Shown here: in pieces, positions 34,849 through 44,438 of the stretch
Layout of the letters: each line of letters starts with the position of its first letter
How positions within the stretch are numbered: the first letter of the stretch is position 1
Notes under the pieces: generated by a model
What the model was told of the DNA's origin: nothing
The model's database searches: none
What the model saw: the letters and a program-made list of their open reading frames with translations, nothing else
Translations under genes and position numbers: made by a program
Origin: Sphingobacterium sp. LZ7M1
Lineage (GTDB): Bacteria > Bacteroidota > Bacteroidia > Sphingobacteriales > Sphingobacteriaceae
Direction of reading: 5' to 3'
Assembly: GCF_024296865.1 (NCBI RefSeq)
Contig: NZ_CP101134.1
Span: 1,736,001 to 1,800,000, forward strand
DNA length: 64,000 nt

Positions 34849-35400
34849 AAAAAGGCTACGGCTAAATTCGGTTTGTTAAGGTCTCAGGCGGTAAAACTAA
34901 TTTAATTGGAACAGCTTTACAATTTAGAATTATTGTTGTCACTACTTTGTTACCAATGCCTGATTTGTTATCAATGTTTTTACAGAATACGAAATTAATT
35001 GGCAAATAATTAAAGATTCAACAATTTTATTTAAAAGTCCATAAAGAATGTAGACTATGTAAAATATGACAATCCTTGTTCCAAAGTGAATAAATTGGTC
35101 TGATCGTCTGATTTTCCTTGTTGAAAATTGATGATAAAATCATCAAATCTTTCTTAGTTCAAAAATAAATTTTTAGGCAAACACTTTTTTATAATTTCGC
35201 TATTGATAATTGGTAGTTAATTTTCTGCATAAGAGCTTGTTAGGTATTTTTGTGCTATCTATGAAATAAACAATAAATGGTAAAGAATCTGAACAGGATC
35301 AATAAATATTAGGATAAGATTACAGAAAAGGGTCTGAGGATTCCTAATCGCCTTATTTTGAACAGATTTAAATTATTGAACCCTACAATTATTAAAAACA
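34849..35400. other. Divergent intergenic region between susC and the metal-efflux operon
   Basis: I see no gene in this AT-rich stretch. The only promoter-like element is TATTTTTG at 35245-35252 on the plus strand (an exact TAnnTTTG match), with a weak TTTTC about 19 bases upstream. If used it would give the efflux operon a leader of about 160 bases. No clear promoter is seen for susC on the minus strand. Confidence 0.4.
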
Positions 35401-35421
35401 ATGTTTCTTAAATTTGATTTA

Positions 35422-35817
35422 ATGAAAAAGCAGTTCGCCATATTGTTTCTATTTCTATACGTTTTTTCGACAACGGAAATAAGTCAATTGTTGAAATTAC
35501 CTATTCTAATAGAGCATTATTTTGAACATAAAGAAAAAAGCTATGATCTCAGCTTTTCTGATTTCTTAGTATTGCATTACAACGAAGACCATTTCAAAGG
35601 TCACGCTCATGACGAAGATTATGATCAGGATAAAAGGCTTCCTTTTATGCTTCATAGTTCAACCTTAAGTTTTGTATTTATTTCACCAACAAGTATAAAT
35701 CTTGAAGTAATAGACAAGGCTTATATCGAGAAGGAAAAGACCTTTCCTTTTGAAAATGAATTTTTAATAAATCACATTTACCTCTCGTCCATTTGGCAGC
35801 CGCCAAAGGCTTGTTAA
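35422..35817 (+). CDS. Small exported His/Asp-rich protein of the metal-efflux operon
   Basis: From ATG 35422 (MKKQFAILFLFLYVFSTTEISQ) the product has 131 residues with a signal peptide; an ATG 21 bases upstream is possible but would put charged residues ahead of it. The mature part has LLKLPILIEHYFEHKEKSYDLSFSDF and a cluster of possible metal ligands, HYNEDHFKGHAHDEDYDQDKR, then LPFMLHS. Small proteins with this pattern are often found just before CzcA/CusA-type pumps in Bacteroidota. Its place 135 bases ahead of the pump supports a role in periplasmic metal binding or sensing. The function is inferred from context only. Confidence 0.7.
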   Translation: MKKQFAILFLFLYVFSTTEISQLLKLPILIEHYFEHKEKSYDLSFSDFLVLHYNEDHFKGHAHDEDYDQDKRLPFMLHSSTLSFVFISPTSINLEVIDKAYIEKEKTFPFENEFLINHIYLSSIWQPPKAC

Positions 35818-35952
35818 TCTTTCCGCCTAATATCGGTTTGTAATCACATTCTTGGGTAACCATGTCCAGATCTTTAAGGAATTGGGGGTTTCAAGGGGGT
35901 TACAGACTAGGCTTGAGTTTCATTTTTTTTAAAGATTAACAGAATCCAGATT

Positions 35953-38900
35953 ATGCTTACAAGAATTATTGAGTATTCCGTAAGGAATAAGCTCATTATC
36001 GCACTCTTGGTATTGGGGCTTATCGCGGTGGGGTCATATCAGCTTACTAGGCTGCCCATTGACGCAGTTCCAGACATTACCAATAATCAAGTGCAGGTTA
36101 TTACAGTAGCCCCATCATATGGCGCAACTGATATTGAACGTTTGATTACCTTTCCAATTGAACAGGCCAACAACAATATTTCCGGCAGAAAGGAAATACG
36201 GAGTTTTTCGAGGTTTGGCCTTTCCTTAGTGACCATCGTTTTTGAAGATCATGTTGATATCTATTGGGCCAGGCAGCAAGTTGCTGAGCGTCTCCAAAAA
36301 GTGCAGCAGGAGATTCCTGCGGAAATAGGAATACCTGAGCTAGGTCCAATATCGACGGGTCTTGGCGAAATATATCAGTATGTAATCCGGGCCAAGACAG
36401 GCTATGAACGGAAGTTCAATGTGACAGAATTGAGAACTATCCAGGATTGGGTGGTTAGGCGACAGCTTTTAGGAGTACAAGGCGTTGCAGAAGTAAGCAG
36501 CTTTGGCGGCAAATTGAAGCAATATGAAATTGCTGTAAATCCAGATAAATTGAATGCTTATGGAATCACCATTCATGATGTTTTCCAAGCCTTGAATGAT
36601 AACAATCAGAATACAGGTGGTTCCTATATTGAGAAAGGTCCGACGGTTTTATATATCCGTAGTGAAGGCCTTGTTAATTCCATTATGGATATTGAAAATA
36701 TAGCCATCAACAAGGAGTCTGAAGTTCCATTATTTATCAGAGATGTAGCGGAGGTAAAGATTGGTTATGCCACACGTTATGGTGCCATGACTTATAATGA
36801 TGAAGGCGAGGTGGCAGGCGCTGTGGTGATGATGCTAAAAGGAGCCAATAGCAGCCAAGTCATAAAGGAGGTAAAAAAGAAGGTTGCTGAAATCCAAAAA
36901 ACACTACCTGAGGGCGTGCTGTTGGAACCTTTCTTGGACCGGACAAAGATGGTCAACAATGCGATAAACACCGTTGAAACCAATCTTTTGGAAGGTTCCT
37001 TGATTGTCGTTTTTGTGTTGGTGCTATTTTTAGGAAATATAAGAGCAGGCTTTTTAGTTGCTTCAGTCATTCCTCTTGCCATGCTGTTTGCCATCTGTAT
37101 GATGAACCTGTTCTCGGTCAGTGGCAACCTGATGAGTTTAGGGGCCTTAGATTTTGGGCTCATCATTGATGGTGCAGTTATCATTGTTGAAGCGGTCATG
37201 CATCAACTGAGCAAAAATGCGAAATTCCAAGAATTGACCAATATACCGAACAAAAAGATGGATTCTATTGTGGTGGATTCAGCGGGTAAAATGATGAATT
37301 CTGCGGTATTCGGTCAGGTCATTATCTTGATTGTTTATCTTCCGATATTGACCTTAGAAGGCATAGAAGGGAAAATGTTTAAACCAATGGCAGAGACGGT
37401 TGCTTTTGCGTTATTGGGGGCATTTCTTCTCTCCTTAACTTATATCCCTATGATGAGTTCGGTTTTGTTAAAGAAAAGACAGCTAAAACCTTCCTTTTCG
37501 GACCGAATGATGAAAAAGATGGAAGCTCTATATCAAAGAATCCTATTTAAAGTATTGAGGTTGCCCAAACTTATCTTTTCCATTGTTCTAATCCTATTTG
37601 CAATATCGATATGGATTTTAAGTCGGATGGGAGGAGAATTTATTCCTTCTCTGGAAGAAGGAGATTTTGCTGTTGACACCAGGATATTGCCCGGAAGTAA
37701 TCTGAATACCACCATTGAAAGCGTCACAAAGGCAGCGAAAATCTTAAAAACCAACTTTCCGGAAGTAGAAAAGGTAGTTACAAAAATAGGTAGTGGGGAA
37801 GTGCCAACCGATCCGATGCCGATGGAAGCCTCCGATATGATGGTTATCTTAAAAGACAAAAAGGAATGGACATCAGCCAGGACCTTTCCAGAAATGGCAG
37901 ACAAGATGGCAAAGGCATTGGAGGATGTGCCGGGTATAACCGTTGGTTTCCAATACCCGGTGCAGATGCGCTTCAATGAGCTGATGACGGGTGCTAGACA
38001 GGATGTAGTGCTCAAAATATTTGGCGATGACCTCGATTCCTTAATGGAAAGTGCCAAGAAGATCGGAAAGATTATCAATGAAGTTGAAGGAACTCAGAAT
38101 TTATATATAGAGCCTATATCGGGATTATCCCAAGTGCTGGTAAAGTTTAACAGACCTGTCATAGCACAATATCATCTTTCCATTGCAGAAATCAACAAGG
38201 TCATCAATGCTGCCTTTGCAGGGCAGCAATCAGGTCAGTTTTTCGAAGGGGAGAAGAGGTTCGACATCGTAGTGAGATTGAACCAGGATCTACGACAAAA
38301 CCTTCGACAGGTTCAGGATCTCCTTATACCCACGAAAGAAGGAGTGCAGATTCCTTTGTCCAAATTAGCAACCGTGGACATCGTCCAAGGACCCAATCAA
38401 ATTCAGCGAGAGAATGCGCAAAGAAGGATTGTGGTGGGTTTTAATATTAAGGATCGGGATGTTCAGAGTATTGTTGAGGAACTTCAAGGTAAAGTGGAAC
38501 AACAGATTAAGCTTCCGGCTGGTTATTCCATTTCCTATGGTGGTTCTTTCGAGAATTTGAATAATGCAAAAGGTAGATTGATGATTGCTGTACCAATAGC
38601 CTTAGCGTTGATTTTTATCCTGTTGTTTTTGGCTTTTAAGTCAATCAAAGAAAGCCTTCTGATCTATACGGCGATACCCTTGTCTATTATTGGAGGGGTG
38701 TTTCTTTTGGCATTCCGGGGGATGCCGTTCAGTATCAGTGCTGGGGTTGGGTTTATCGCTTTGTTTGGTGTGGCTGTTTTGAATGGAATTGTGTTGATCT
38801 CGGAGTTCAATAGGTTGAAGAAAAAAGGCATTAGGAATATTGTCAGGATTGTGATTGATGCTGGCGAAAGCCGTTTGCGACCCGTCTTGATGACTGCTAG

Positions 38901-40293
38901 TGTCGCTTCATTGGGATTTATCCCAATGGCAATCAGTTCAGGAGCTGGTGCAGAAGTTCAAAGACCCTTGGCAACCGTGGTCATTGGAGGCTTGATGGTT
39001 GCAACTTTGCTGACACTGTTTGTTCTTCCATTGCTTTATGTCACCATTGAAAATGGATTTAAAAGAAAGATTAAAAAGCCTGAAATATTAGTTATCATTT
39101 TATTGTTCATGAGTTCCTTTTTAGGTAATCAGCTTAATGCACAGACTCCTATTTCACTAGAGGATGCCATGCAATTGGCCATAAAAGAAAATCGCAATAT
39201 TAAACTAGAGAAACTAAAATCTGACTATGCAAAAAGTTTGATAAAGACAGCTAGCTACGATATTCCTCAGTTTGGGATCAATTCTGAATACGGCCAGGTC
39301 AATAGTGCCAATACGGATATCCGATTGAATGCCTCACAAAGCATTGCCTTCCCAACGGTTTACAGCAAACAAAAAGGCTTATTTACTGAGGAATGGAAGA
39401 AAAGTGAATTGTATATTGACATGAAAGAATATGAGTTGAAGAAAGCCGTTTCCTTGACTTACTATGAGATGTTGTTCTGGAAGGACAAGATAAAGCTTTT
39501 AGAAAGCTATCAACAGCTGTATTCTAAGATGGCGGAGAAAGCAACCTTGCGTAAGAAGGCTGGAGAAAGCAATATATTGGAACTAAGTACAGTGGAGAAC
39601 CAAAGGTCATCGATTGGTGTTCAGGTCATGCAAATACAACAGGAGCTTGATATGTTGCTTAAGCGTTTTAACTGGCTTCTCAATTCCAATTCAGCATTCA
39701 CGGTGATAGATGAAGCTCATGCAAAACTTGCTTTTCAAGAGGGTCAAGATAACCCTCAAATAAGTCTATTGGAACAAGAAGTTGTCATTTCTGCTAAACA
39801 GGTTGAATTGGAGAAATCTAGGCTATTGCCAGAATTGACACTAGGGTATAGTTTGAATAGTTTCAAAGGGATTGGTCCAAACGATATCTATTACAATGCC
39901 GTTCCAAGGTTTCATTCTGTACAGTTCGGGATAGGCTTGCCCATTTTCTCCTCAGGACAAAGGGCCAAAGTGAAAGCATCAAGGATATCAGAAAACATAG
40001 CAGAGAGCAATCTTCAAAACTTCAGATACAGCATGGAAGTTCAAAGGGAGCAGCTAAATATTGCTTATCAAAATTCCTTAAAGATTGTCAATCAGTTTGA
40101 ATCAAGTGATTTAAGGCATGCCCAAATAATTTTGGAAACTGCCCAAAGTCAATTTAATAATGGAGAGATCAATTACTTGGAATACGTGATGCTTTTAAAT
40201 CAAACCGTACTGGTAAACAATAATTACCTAGATGCTTTGTGGAAGCTCAATGAAGCTGTCATTCAATACAAATTTCTTCTTCTAAATCTATGA
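35953..40293 (+). CDS. CusA/CzcA family heavy-metal RND efflux pump fused to a TolC-type channel
   Basis: This 1446-residue protein has a full RND pump (about 1-1040) and a TolC-like outer-membrane factor (about 1062-1446). Pump marks are VPDITNNQVQVITVAPSYGA near residue 38 and LGALDFGLIIDGAVIIVEA in the fourth membrane helix (about 398-416), which fits the DFGxxxDGAxxxxE pattern of Zn/Co/Cd-type pumps. The join is a hydrophobic stretch with signal-peptide character (LLFMSSFLGNQLNAQ). The C-terminal part has the repeated coiled-coil helices of TolC (EDAMQLAIKENRNIKLEKLK; LPIFSSGQRAKVKASR). It would drive metal cations out of the cell with the adaptor encoded next, whose start overlaps by four bases (ATGA). 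Confidence 0.93.
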   Translation: MLTRIIEYSVRNKLIIALLVLGLIAVGSYQLTRLPIDAVPDITNNQVQVITVAPSYGATDIERLITFPIEQANNNISGRKEIRSFSRFGLSLVTIVFEDHVDIYWARQQVAERLQKVQQEIPAEIGIPELGPISTGLGEIYQYVIRAKTGYERKFNVTELRTIQDWVVRRQLLGVQGVAEVSSFGGKLKQYEIAVNPDKLNAYGITIHDVFQALNDNNQNTGGSYIEKGPTVLYIRSEGLVNSIMDIENIAINKESEVPLFIRDVAEVKIGYATRYGAMTYNDEGEVAGAVVMMLKGANSSQVIKEVKKKVAEIQKTLPEGVLLEPFLDRTKMVNNAINTVETNLLEGSLIVVFVLVLFLGNIRAGFLVASVIPLAMLFAICMMNLFSVSGNLMSLGALDFGLIIDGAVIIVEAVMHQLSKNAKFQELTNIPNKKMDSIVVDSAGKMMNSAVFGQVIILIVYLPILTLEGIEGKMFKPMAETVAFALLGAFLLSLTYIPMMSSVLLKKRQLKPSFSDRMMKKMEALYQRILFKVLRLPKLIFSIVLILFAISIWILSRMGGEFIPSLEEGDFAVDTRILPGSNLNTTIESVTKAAKILKTNFPEVEKVVTKIGSGEVPTDPMPMEASDMMVILKDKKEWTSARTFPEMADKMAKALEDVPGITVGFQYPVQMRFNELMTGARQDVVLKIFGDDLDSLMESAKKIGKIINEVEGTQNLYIEPISGLSQVLVKFNRPVIAQYHLSIAEINKVINAAFAGQQSGQFFEGEKRFDIVVRLNQDLRQNLRQVQDLLIPTKEGVQIPLSKLATVDIVQGPNQIQRENAQRRIVVGFNIKDRDVQSIVEELQGKVEQQIKLPAGYSISYGGSFENLNNAKGRLMIAVPIALALIFILLFLAFKSIKESLLIYTAIPLSIIGGVFLLAFRGMPFSISAGVGFIALFGVAVLNGIVLISEFNRLKKKGIRNIVRIVIDAGESRLRPVLMTASVASLGFIPMAISSGAGAEVQRPLATVVIGGLMVATLLTLFVLPLLYVTIENGFKRKIKKPEILVIILLFMSSFLGNQLNAQTPISLEDAMQLAIKENRNIKLEKLKSDYAKSLIKTASYDIPQFGINSEYGQVNSANTDIRLNASQSIAFPTVYSKQKGLFTEEWKKSELYIDMKEYELKKAVSLTYYEMLFWKDKIKLLESYQQLYSKMAEKATLRKKAGESNILELSTVENQRSSIGVQVMQIQQELDMLLKRFNWLLNSNSAFTVIDEAHAKLAFQEGQDNPQISLLEQEVVISAKQVELEKSRLLPELTLGYSLNSFKGIGPNDIYYNAVPRFHSVQFGIGLPIFSSGQRAKVKASRISENIAESNLQNFRYSMEVQREQLNIAYQNSLKIVNQFESSDLRHAQIILETAQSQFNNGEINYLEYVMLLNQTVLVNNNYLDALWKLNEAVIQYKFLLLNL

Positions 40294-41441
40294 TCATGAA
40301 AATTATAAAATCAATTTATTTATATATATCCTTAATCCTGATGAGCATCATGTTTGCATGTTCAACGAAGGTAAGCGAACAGCAAAGTGTGGCAAACAAA
40401 GCAGAAGAGGATCTAGTCATTTTAACGGACGCACAACTAAAAAATGCAGGCATCGAAGAAATGGAAATCTCCGATCAGCAGATTTCAGTGATGTTAAAAA
40501 TGAATGGCAAGATTGATGTGCCTCCACAAAACTTAATATCCATCAGCGCACCTTTAGGAGGATATTTAAAGCAAACAGATTTAGTGACAGGTAAGAAGGT
40601 GGCCAAAGGGCAGGTTCTTGCCATATTGGAAAATCCACAGTTTATACAGTTGCAACAAGATTATTTGACTGCAAAATCGAAGTATAACTTTGCCAATCTC
40701 GATTATATCCGTCAGCGAGACTTGAACCAAGCCCAAGCGAGTAGCGACAAGGTTATGCAAGCTGCAAAATCTGAAATGGAAAACCAACAAGTTCTTATGA
40801 ACACAATTGCACAGCAATTGAGGATGGTCCATATAGATCCTAATCAAATAAGCTCAACTAATATTGTCAATCATGTTGCTGTGTATAGTCCGATTAATGG
40901 ATATGTCAGTAGAGTCAATGTAAATATCGGGAAGTATTTAAGTCCCACCGATGTCCTTTTCGAATTGATCAATCCCAGCAATATTCATCTCAGCATTAAA
41001 GTTCTGGAGAAAGACTTGGAAAAATTAAAGGTTGGACAGGATTTAGTAGCCTATTCAAATCTAGATCCTCAGACTAGATACCCAGCAAAGATCCAATTGC
41101 TGGGGGCCATAATTGACGAAAATGGATTGGCAGATGTTCAATGTCAGTTTACCCAAAAGAACCTCAATTTAGTTCCGGGTACTTACATGAATATAGAAAT
41201 TGTATCACAGACTGCTTTTTCAAAAGCATTGCCCGAAGAAAGCATCGTAGATTACAAGGGACAGAATTTTGTATTTGTTCATGAAGGCAAGAATACCTAC
41301 CGCATGGTAGCAGTTTCTTTAGGCGAGTCAGATAAGGGATTCGTACAGGTGTTAAATGCACAGGATTTTTCGCAGAAGAAGGTTGTCAGCAAGAATGCCT
41401 ATACGCTTTTGATGAAATTAAAGAATACCGAAGAAGAATAG
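40290..41441 (+). CDS. Efflux RND transporter periplasmic adaptor subunit (CusB/CzcB-like)
   Basis: This 383-residue lipoprotein (LMSIMFACS, cysteine about 24) is a membrane-fusion protein. It has a split lipoyl/barrel-sandwich domain (ISISAPLGGYLKQTDLVTGKKVAKGQVLAILENP and YSPINGYVSRVNVNIGKYL), a helical hairpin between (about 120-185) and beta-barrel parts (PSNIHLSIKVLEKDLEKLKVGQ). It bridges the inner-membrane pump and the outer-membrane channel. An ATG six bases later is an alternative start. The stop is followed by a two-way terminator. Confidence 0.93.
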   Translation: MIMKIIKSIYLYISLILMSIMFACSTKVSEQQSVANKAEEDLVILTDAQLKNAGIEEMEISDQQISVMLKMNGKIDVPPQNLISISAPLGGYLKQTDLVTGKKVAKGQVLAILENPQFIQLQQDYLTAKSKYNFANLDYIRQRDLNQAQASSDKVMQAAKSEMENQQVLMNTIAQQLRMVHIDPNQISSTNIVNHVAVYSPINGYVSRVNVNIGKYLSPTDVLFELINPSNIHLSIKVLEKDLEKLKVGQDLVAYSNLDPQTRYPAKIQLLGAIIDENGLADVQCQFTQKNLNLVPGTYMNIEIVSQTAFSKALPEESIVDYKGQNFVFVHEGKNTYRMVAVSLGESDKGFVQVLNAQDFSQKKVVSKNAYTLLMKLKNTEEE

Positions 41442-41456
41442 TGAAGAACAGGAATT

Positions 41457-41492
41457 AAAAAATGAGCTGTCCATCTCGACAGCTCATTTTTT
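41457..41492. terminator. Bidirectional Rho-independent terminator
   Basis: A perfect 11-bp stem (AATGAGCTGTC / GACAGCTCATT) with a 6-base loop has an A-run on its left and a T-run on its right, so it works in both directions between the convergent efflux and amidohydrolase operons. Confidence 0.9.
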
Positions 41493-41501
41493 CAAGACTG
41501 A

Positions 41502-43298
41502 TTAATTTTCTTGGTAACCACCATAATATTTAACTGGGCTCCATGCGGGAATCACTTCCAGTTTTTCTTTGCTGAATGCTTTGAACTGATCATCTGCATA
41601 TACTATTTTCCCATCTACGATGGTTAAGTTAGATTTTAGTTTTTTGATATCATCTTCAGGAATGGTAAAATAATCCTGATCCAAAATGGTCAAATCCGCA
41701 TAATAACCTGGTTTTAGCAAGCCTTTTTCATTGCTTTGTTTGATAAGGTCGTAGCCACCTTTTGTCATAAGCTCAAGGGCCAGTGTGCGGTCCAATCGAT
41801 TTTCCTTTTGTAGGATTTCGGTATTTCCAACCGTCTTTCCAGAGACCAACCAATGGATTGCCAACCAAGGGTTGAAAGATGAGACCCGGGTGGCATCGGT
41901 GCCTAATCCGACAGGGATTCCCATTTCTAGGATTTTATGGATGGGTGGCGCTTGATTCGCAGCCTTCTTGCCATACCTTCTGATAAAATTCTCACCTTGG
42001 AAAGACATCCTATTTTGAATGGCAATCCCTCCATTTAATGCTTTGATCCTATTTAGGTTTGCATCACTTACCGTTTCCGCATGGTCAAAAAACCAAACAA
42101 GGTCTCCCAATGGAATTTCCTCATTAACAGCTTCGATTACATCCAACATCCTTCCAATGGTTTCATCATAAGTAGCATGCAATCTGAATGGCCATTTATT
42201 GTTCACCAACAATCGGATTACGGGCAGCAATTGAGTTTCCATGGATTCTGGTAATTCCGGTCTAGGGAAAAGGAAGTTCTCAAAATCTCCGGCATCAGAG
42301 ACGATATTCTCGCCGGCACCAGCTACATAATAATCTTTGGGTACCGCTGTTGCTTTTGGATGGATGCCCACATCAACCATGCCTACCCATTTGGTATAGT
42401 CATTCAGCTCTTCACCCTTTTTCTGGGCGAAAAGGTAATGTGGAAGTCGAATGCTGATCTTTCCTTCTTCATTCAATTTATCGGTTATGCTATAATCATC
42501 CGGATAGTTTTGGAAACCACCACCAGCATCCATAACAGAGGTGATGCCTAGGCGATTCAATTCTGTCATGTAAAGTAAGGTTGAATTTATCTTTTCTTCG
42601 TCACTCAGCTCGGGCAGTTTGGAAAGGGTGGAGTACAAGATAAAAGCATTGGGTTCTGCAAATAACATCCCAGTTGGATTTCCGTGTTTATCTTTCTCTA
42701 TTAATCCTCCAGGAGGATTTTCACTCTCCGAGTTAAGTTTCAGGGCGGCAACCCCCGCTTTGTTTAAATACACTTTTCCGTAAAGATAAAGGACGAAAGT
42801 CGGTACATCGCCAGTAGCTTCATTGATTTCCTCAAGTGTAGGGAAGCGTTCTTCCTTAAACTGATTCGGAGACCAGCCACCAACAACTCGCACCCATTGG
42901 CCTTTTGGAGTCCGTTCGGCTTGTTCTTTTAACATCTGAAGTGCTCTTTCCAGAGTGCTCACTCCATCCCAGCGCAATTCGCTGTTGTAGAATCTGCCAG
43001 CTCGGATCACATGGGAATGGGAGTCAAAAAGACCAGGAATTACTGTTTTTCCTTTGGCATCTATTGTTTTGCTGGATTTTCCTTTCAACTTATTGATTTC
43101 AGCATTGCTGCCTAAGGCTAGGATTTTATTGCCTTTGATGGCGATAGCTTCAGCAGTGGGATTAGCTTTGTCCATGCTATGGACTTTCGCGTTATGGATA
43201 ATAATATCTGCCTTCTCTTGTGCCGATAATTGCGAACTGCAAAAAACACAGAGTATAGTAAGGTAGGCAAGTGTGATGTAGTGATTGAATTTTCTCAT
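41502..43298 (-). CDS. Exported amidohydrolase (YtcJ-like metal-dependent hydrolase)
   Basis: I chose ATG 43298 (MRKFNHYITLAYLTILCVFCSSQLSAQ) because it gives a clean signal peptide; an upstream ATG at 43331 would overlap the stop of the preceding gene. The 598-residue product has the amidohydrolase start KADIIIHNAKVHSMDK, the metal-binding HxH in PGLFDSHSHVI, a later DHAET and a C-terminal ATRVSSFNPW...YYADLTILDQDYF block. It belongs to the YtcJ-like group of N-acyl or imide hydrolases and should act in the periplasm. It is a clear paralogue of the cytoplasmic amidohydrolase three genes upstream in the same operon (shared LELRWDGV/SELRWDGV, QWVRVVGGW and AGGG.QNYPDDY). Substrate unknown. Confidence 0.88.
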   Translation of the reverse strand: MRKFNHYITLAYLTILCVFCSSQLSAQEKADIIIHNAKVHSMDKANPTAEAIAIKGNKILALGSNAEINKLKGKSSKTIDAKGKTVIPGLFDSHSHVIRAGRFYNSELRWDGVSTLERALQMLKEQAERTPKGQWVRVVGGWSPNQFKEERFPTLEEINEATGDVPTFVLYLYGKVYLNKAGVAALKLNSESENPPGGLIEKDKHGNPTGMLFAEPNAFILYSTLSKLPELSDEEKINSTLLYMTELNRLGITSVMDAGGGFQNYPDDYSITDKLNEEGKISIRLPHYLFAQKKGEELNDYTKWVGMVDVGIHPKATAVPKDYYVAGAGENIVSDAGDFENFLFPRPELPESMETQLLPVIRLLVNNKWPFRLHATYDETIGRMLDVIEAVNEEIPLGDLVWFFDHAETVSDANLNRIKALNGGIAIQNRMSFQGENFIRRYGKKAANQAPPIHKILEMGIPVGLGTDATRVSSFNPWLAIHWLVSGKTVGNTEILQKENRLDRTLALELMTKGGYDLIKQSNEKGLLKPGYYADLTILDQDYFTIPEDDIKKLKSNLTIVDGKIVYADDQFKAFSKEKLEVIPAWSPVKYYGGYQEN

Positions 43299-43317
43299 GA
43301 TAGATATGTTTAAGGAA

Positions 43318-44001
43318 CTAACTGCTTGCAATTTTGGCTTTTGAAAAAAACAGGCTGTAATAGAGCAGGACCAATGTTGCCGGAATCAACAGGACGACTA
43401 AGCCATATTTTGCAGAAAGCAGGGCCCCAGAGATACAGCCAATCAAGAACCCGACAATTAATATGAGCATCCTCCAGAAACTTTTTCTGGCATCAACATC
43501 TTTTTCCTTGCCCATAAAGGCATGACAAAAATCCAATGTTGCCTTAGTCACATTTCCAGTCATCACCGTCGTTGGTCCAAAAGTAGATTTACCATAGAGT
43601 TTATTGATGGCATTTTTAATACCTAGAGCAAACACTACAACCAGCACTATTCCGAAATTCACTAACGATTCAATGGGATAATCTTTACCGATGAAATGCG
43701 CGAGCAGTCCCGAGATAGCTAATATGGTACCCATCACTAAATAAAGAGTACGTTCATTATTGATTTTGCTGTTAAGGTATCCCGTAAAATAAACAGCAAC
43801 AATAAATACAGGAAAGGTCAGTAATATCCTGTAATCAGAAAGTTGCGGATTGTGGATCAACTTATTGGCAAAGACGACAAAGTTTCCCGTCACATGGGCA
43901 GAAAATACTTCATTTCCAGAAGTAAATGTTGCGGTATCGGCATAGCCGGCAACAAATACCAAAAGAAAATTAGCGATGATTTTTGAAATGTTGTTTTCCA
44001 T
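43318..44001 (-). CDS. YoaK/DUF1275 family membrane protein
   Basis: This 227-residue protein has about six membrane helices and the DUF1275 pattern FVAGYADTATFTSGNEVFSAHVTGNFVVFANKL near the start and TVMTGNVTKATLDF in the middle, each with the TGN repeat of the family. Its biochemical role is not known. It lies 5 bases after the DoxX gene and 19 bases before the exported amidohydrolase, so it is part of the same transcript. Confidence 0.88.
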   Translation of the reverse strand: MENNISKIIANFLLVFVAGYADTATFTSGNEVFSAHVTGNFVVFANKLIHNPQLSDYRILLTFPVFIVAVYFTGYLNSKINNERTLYLVMGTILAISGLLAHFIGKDYPIESLVNFGIVLVVVFALGIKNAINKLYGKSTFGPTTVMTGNVTKATLDFCHAFMGKEKDVDARKSFWRMLILIVGFLIGCISGALLSAKYGLVVLLIPATLVLLYYSLFFSKAKIASS

Positions 44002-44006
44002 GTTTT

Positions 44007-44429
44007 TTAATGTAGAAAGTTGTTTATGATCCAGTAGTCCACTGATTTGGTTCCTGCTCCAAATAATACCAGCAACAATAGAGAAAGACTGTACATAAAG
44101 GGCACATCTCTTTCTACCACACTATCTTTCCTGTGGATGACAAAGTATCCAATAGCCGTGATCATTAATGCTGGCAGCATAACTAAGCGGGTACCAAGCC
44201 CTATGACTCCTAATAATGGAAGATATAGGGTGGCGAATACTGAAATTAAATTATTCAGTTTTTGAGGCAAACCCAAAGGATTTGGGGTGTCGTGATGGCT
44301 GTCCGTTTTCTTTAGACCATGCACTCGCATCAGTTCGATCATCAATAACACCCTGAACCCAAGGAATACCCAATTGTTAAATTCTGATCCTAAATCAGAG
44401 TATAATAGTTTGGTTATTAGCTCTTGCAT
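44007..44429 (-). CDS. DoxX-like small membrane protein
   Basis: This 140-residue protein has about four hydrophobic segments. The middle reads NPLGLPQKLNNLISVFATLYLPLLGVIGLGTRLVMLPALMITAIGYFVIH, and the end GAGTKSVDYWI, both close to the usual DoxX plan (glycine-rich helix, TRL...MI, final GxGxxSxD). DoxX-like proteins are linked to redox or sulfur stress, with poorly defined activity. The gene is 9 bases after the cytoplasmic amidohydrolase gene. Confidence 0.75.
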   Translation of the reverse strand: MQELITKLLYSDLGSEFNNWVFLGFRVLLMIELMRVHGLKKTDSHHDTPNPLGLPQKLNNLISVFATLYLPLLGVIGLGTRLVMLPALMITAIGYFVIHRKDSVVERDVPFMYSLSLLLLVLFGAGTKSVDYWIINNFLH

Positions 44430-44438
44430 GGATATTTA

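Noticed and set aside
43299..43331. Upstream start for the exported amidohydrolase
   Set aside because: It would overlap the stop of the YoaK gene and place 11 residues ahead of an otherwise ideal signal peptide.
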